Below are positions 62,567 through 64,000 of a DNA stretch of 64,000 bases, piece after piece. The translations under genes were made by a program, and so were the position numbers. The notes beneath the pieces are model-generated. The model saw only the letters and a list, made by a program, of their open reading frames with translations. It searched no databases and had not been told where the DNA came from. The DNA comes from Flavobacterium restrictum (GTDB lineage Bacteria; Bacteroidota; Bacteroidia; Flavobacteriales; Flavobacteriaceae). Where the stretch lies: positions 1-64,000 of the forward strand of contig NZ_VJZT01000013.1 in the NCBI RefSeq assembly GCF_007097245.1. The letters run 5' to 3'. How positions within the stretch are numbered: the first letter of the stretch is position 1; each line of letters begins with the position of its first letter.

Positions 62567-62701
62567 ATTTGAAATTGGAGTTAGTTTTTTAAGGTTAGCA
62601 TTTGACGAATTGTTTCTAAAGTGGTCACTGTGCTTTTATTTTTTTTTATTAATGATCTAAAACCAAAGACATCAAATTTAGCATTTGAATTGACTTTTGG
62701 T

Positions 62702-63904
62702 TCACTGCTGCATCATTTTTAGAATCCGTTCAAAATCATCGTTTTGTATGCCTATTTGCTGGAAAAGTTCAAAATCTTGTTTTGTTTTTTGAACCCAACT
62801 CAAGCTATCGGTTACATTTTGCGATTCGTATTTTTTGTAAATGGGTTTTGCCAATTTGTAACTGTCGTTTAACAAATAAGCATGCGCCAAATTAAGTTTT
62901 AAGAGCAACTCGGCATCGTCCAATTTCTCACCTGCTTTGAGGAATTTAATTGCTTTTTCGTATTGTTTGGTCAACAAATAACTTGTTCCAATAGCATTAT
63001 AATCCAATGCAGTTGCGCGTCCGTCGTTGATTATAGTGGTTAATTTATCAATTGCTTCGCCGTGTTTGTTTTGTTTTGCTAATTGCGAGGCTTGCTTGCG
63101 CAATTCAAAATAAGTCGCATCAGAGACGCTTGTTTCTCCAAAACAACTAGCGCCAAAATCCTTGAACGCTTTGGAACGCTCCATTGGCAATAATTTTTGG
63201 AATTCCTGAAACGGGTACTGCGCTTGAATTTTGTCTAAAACACAAACACAAAAATCATCCGAATTGGTCATTTTTTGCGCCATATTTGATGTTTTACATT
63301 GCTCAATAATCATTTTCCTATTGTCAATTGTCCAACCTTTACTCAATTTAGTATCTACCCAAGGCACCACTTCCAAAATTATTTTTTGGTTCATAATCCA
63401 GTTTTTGCTTTCAAAGCCAAACCAAAGATTAGTCGTATTCGCCTTTAAACAAGTGGATTTATCTATAGAAAGTCGTTTGGCATCTTTGCTCACAGGCGTA
63501 TCTTGAACAAAACAGGCATCGGCAGTAGTGCCTGATTCTTTGTATTGTGAAGCCCATTCCGTTTTCGAAAAAATGGCGTATTTACAAGTGTCATCACCTG
63601 AAATTTTAGACAAAATAAACACAGCTCCTGCGGATCCTTGGCTAATTCCTGTTGGGTCTGGAATGGCTTTTAATACCGAAACCAAACTTCCTGCCATTTG
63701 TTGGTTTTGATCTAATAAGGTAATTCTAAAAACGATTTCAGTGGTTCCTGTGGGCAAATCATCGGTTTTTATAACGATTCGATCCCGTGCTGGTACCGTT
63801 ATTTCTTTGGTAGTCGCTCGGTCTTTGTCCCAATACCCCTCTTTTTGAGCAACAATAGTTTGAATCGCAAGTAGCAGTAATAAAGCTGTATTTTTTAGTC
63901 TCAT
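62702..63904 (-). CDS. TPR-containing exported protein
   Basis: 400 residues. Signal peptide MRLKNTALLLLLAIQTIVAQ. The N-terminal half is a beta-rich domain (TGTTEIVFRITLLDQNQQMAGSL, ILEVVPWVD); about 280-370 contains TPR motifs (QLAKQNKHGEAIDKLTTI, AIGTSYLLTKQYEKAIKFLKAGEKLDDAELLLKLNLAHAYLL). Several cysteines are paired around CKTS and CVCVLD. Location is periplasm or outer surface. Function unknown. The 63905-64000 edge shows no start of another gene. Confidence 0.75.
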   Translation of the reverse strand: MRLKNTALLLLLAIQTIVAQKEGYWDKDRATTKEITVPARDRIVIKTDDLPTGTTEIVFRITLLDQNQQMAGSLVSVLKAIPDPTGISQGSAGAVFILSKISGDDTCKYAIFSKTEWASQYKESGTTADACFVQDTPVSKDAKRLSIDKSTCLKANTTNLWFGFESKNWIMNQKIILEVVPWVDTKLSKGWTIDNRKMIIEQCKTSNMAQKMTNSDDFCVCVLDKIQAQYPFQEFQKLLPMERSKAFKDFGASCFGETSVSDATYFELRKQASQLAKQNKHGEAIDKLTTIINDGRATALDYNAIGTSYLLTKQYEKAIKFLKAGEKLDDAELLLKLNLAHAYLLNDSYKLAKPIYKKYESQNVTDSLSWVQKTKQDFELFQQIGIQNDDFERILKMMQQ

Positions 63905-64000
63905 TTTCTTAATTAATAGCTGTTTATAGGTTTAGATTGAGCCGCTAATTCACTCGAATCCGCTAGATTAGTTTTGTAAAATAGCAATGAAGAACCAGAA

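Overview
The window is a chromosomal segment from a Bacteroidota bacterium, most likely a Flavobacterium or close relative. The DNA is AT-rich. Many genes carry the Bacteroidota -7 box TAnnTTTG a short way upstream. The gene set (DUF3822-rsmD, Tes-like radical SAM with an Lgt-like protein, UMF1-type MFS, YpdA, RimK with an N-terminal zinc-protease-like domain, DnaX lacking the zinc cysteines) is typical of flavobacteria. No tRNA, CRISPR array, transposase or prophage was recognised. The one structural RNA is RNase P RNA on the minus strand near 10.0-10.3 kb.

Layout. 0-4 kb is an eroding accessory zone: a possible antitoxin tail at the edge, a VapBC-like pair whose toxin carries an in-frame stop, a frameshifted orphan gene, a secreted orphan and a 21-bp minisatellite. 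4-18 kb is housekeeping: M1 peptidase, a RecD-like helicase, DUF3822-rsmD, rnpB, a Dph6-like ATP pyrophosphatase, dnaX split into two frames at a run of ten A, an acetate transporter and the sixA-ppk1-ppx polyphosphate operon. 18-25 kb holds a DUF547 protein, a CAP lipoprotein, pdxH, rnz, pyrB-pyrR and an ABC-F ATPase. 25-29 kb holds a tightly packed set: an Lgt-like membrane enzyme, a RhuM-family gene, a radical SAM protein resembling tetraether/membrane-spanning lipid synthases, and a 58-residue two-helix membrane protein. 29-47 kb has gcvT, an S41 protease, yebC, kup, a repeat-rich secreted protein, an ECF sigma/anti-sigma/periplasmic sensor trio, ilvE, mnmD, a TPR protein and gyrA. 47.6-49.6 kb is a three-gene HipBST-like toxin-antitoxin locus with a run of candidate operators. 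49.8-56.3 kb has clpC, a RimK fusion, a DUF421 protein and an MFS transporter. 56.5-60 kb is a cluster of small envelope and stress proteins (CsbD, coiled-coil lipoprotein, beta-barrel, lmo0937-like, YtxH, holin-like), two of whose upstream regions share motifs at identical spacing. The right end holds a YpdA-like reductase, a CYTH protein, menC and a TPR protein.

Non-coding structure is prominent. A ~125-bp element with imperfect inverted ends occurs three times in intergenic DNA (28.7, 43.3 and 54.7 kb). A ~160-bp long hairpin lies at 25.1 kb, a 35-bp direct repeat inside an inverted repeat at 3.9 kb, and an AATGGC microsatellite between divergent genes at 8.2-8.4 kb. Six genes have no better start than TTG. 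The best candidates for something undescribed are the Lgt-like/radical SAM lipid locus, the dnaX slippage site, the three-copy dispersed element and the HipBST-like locus.
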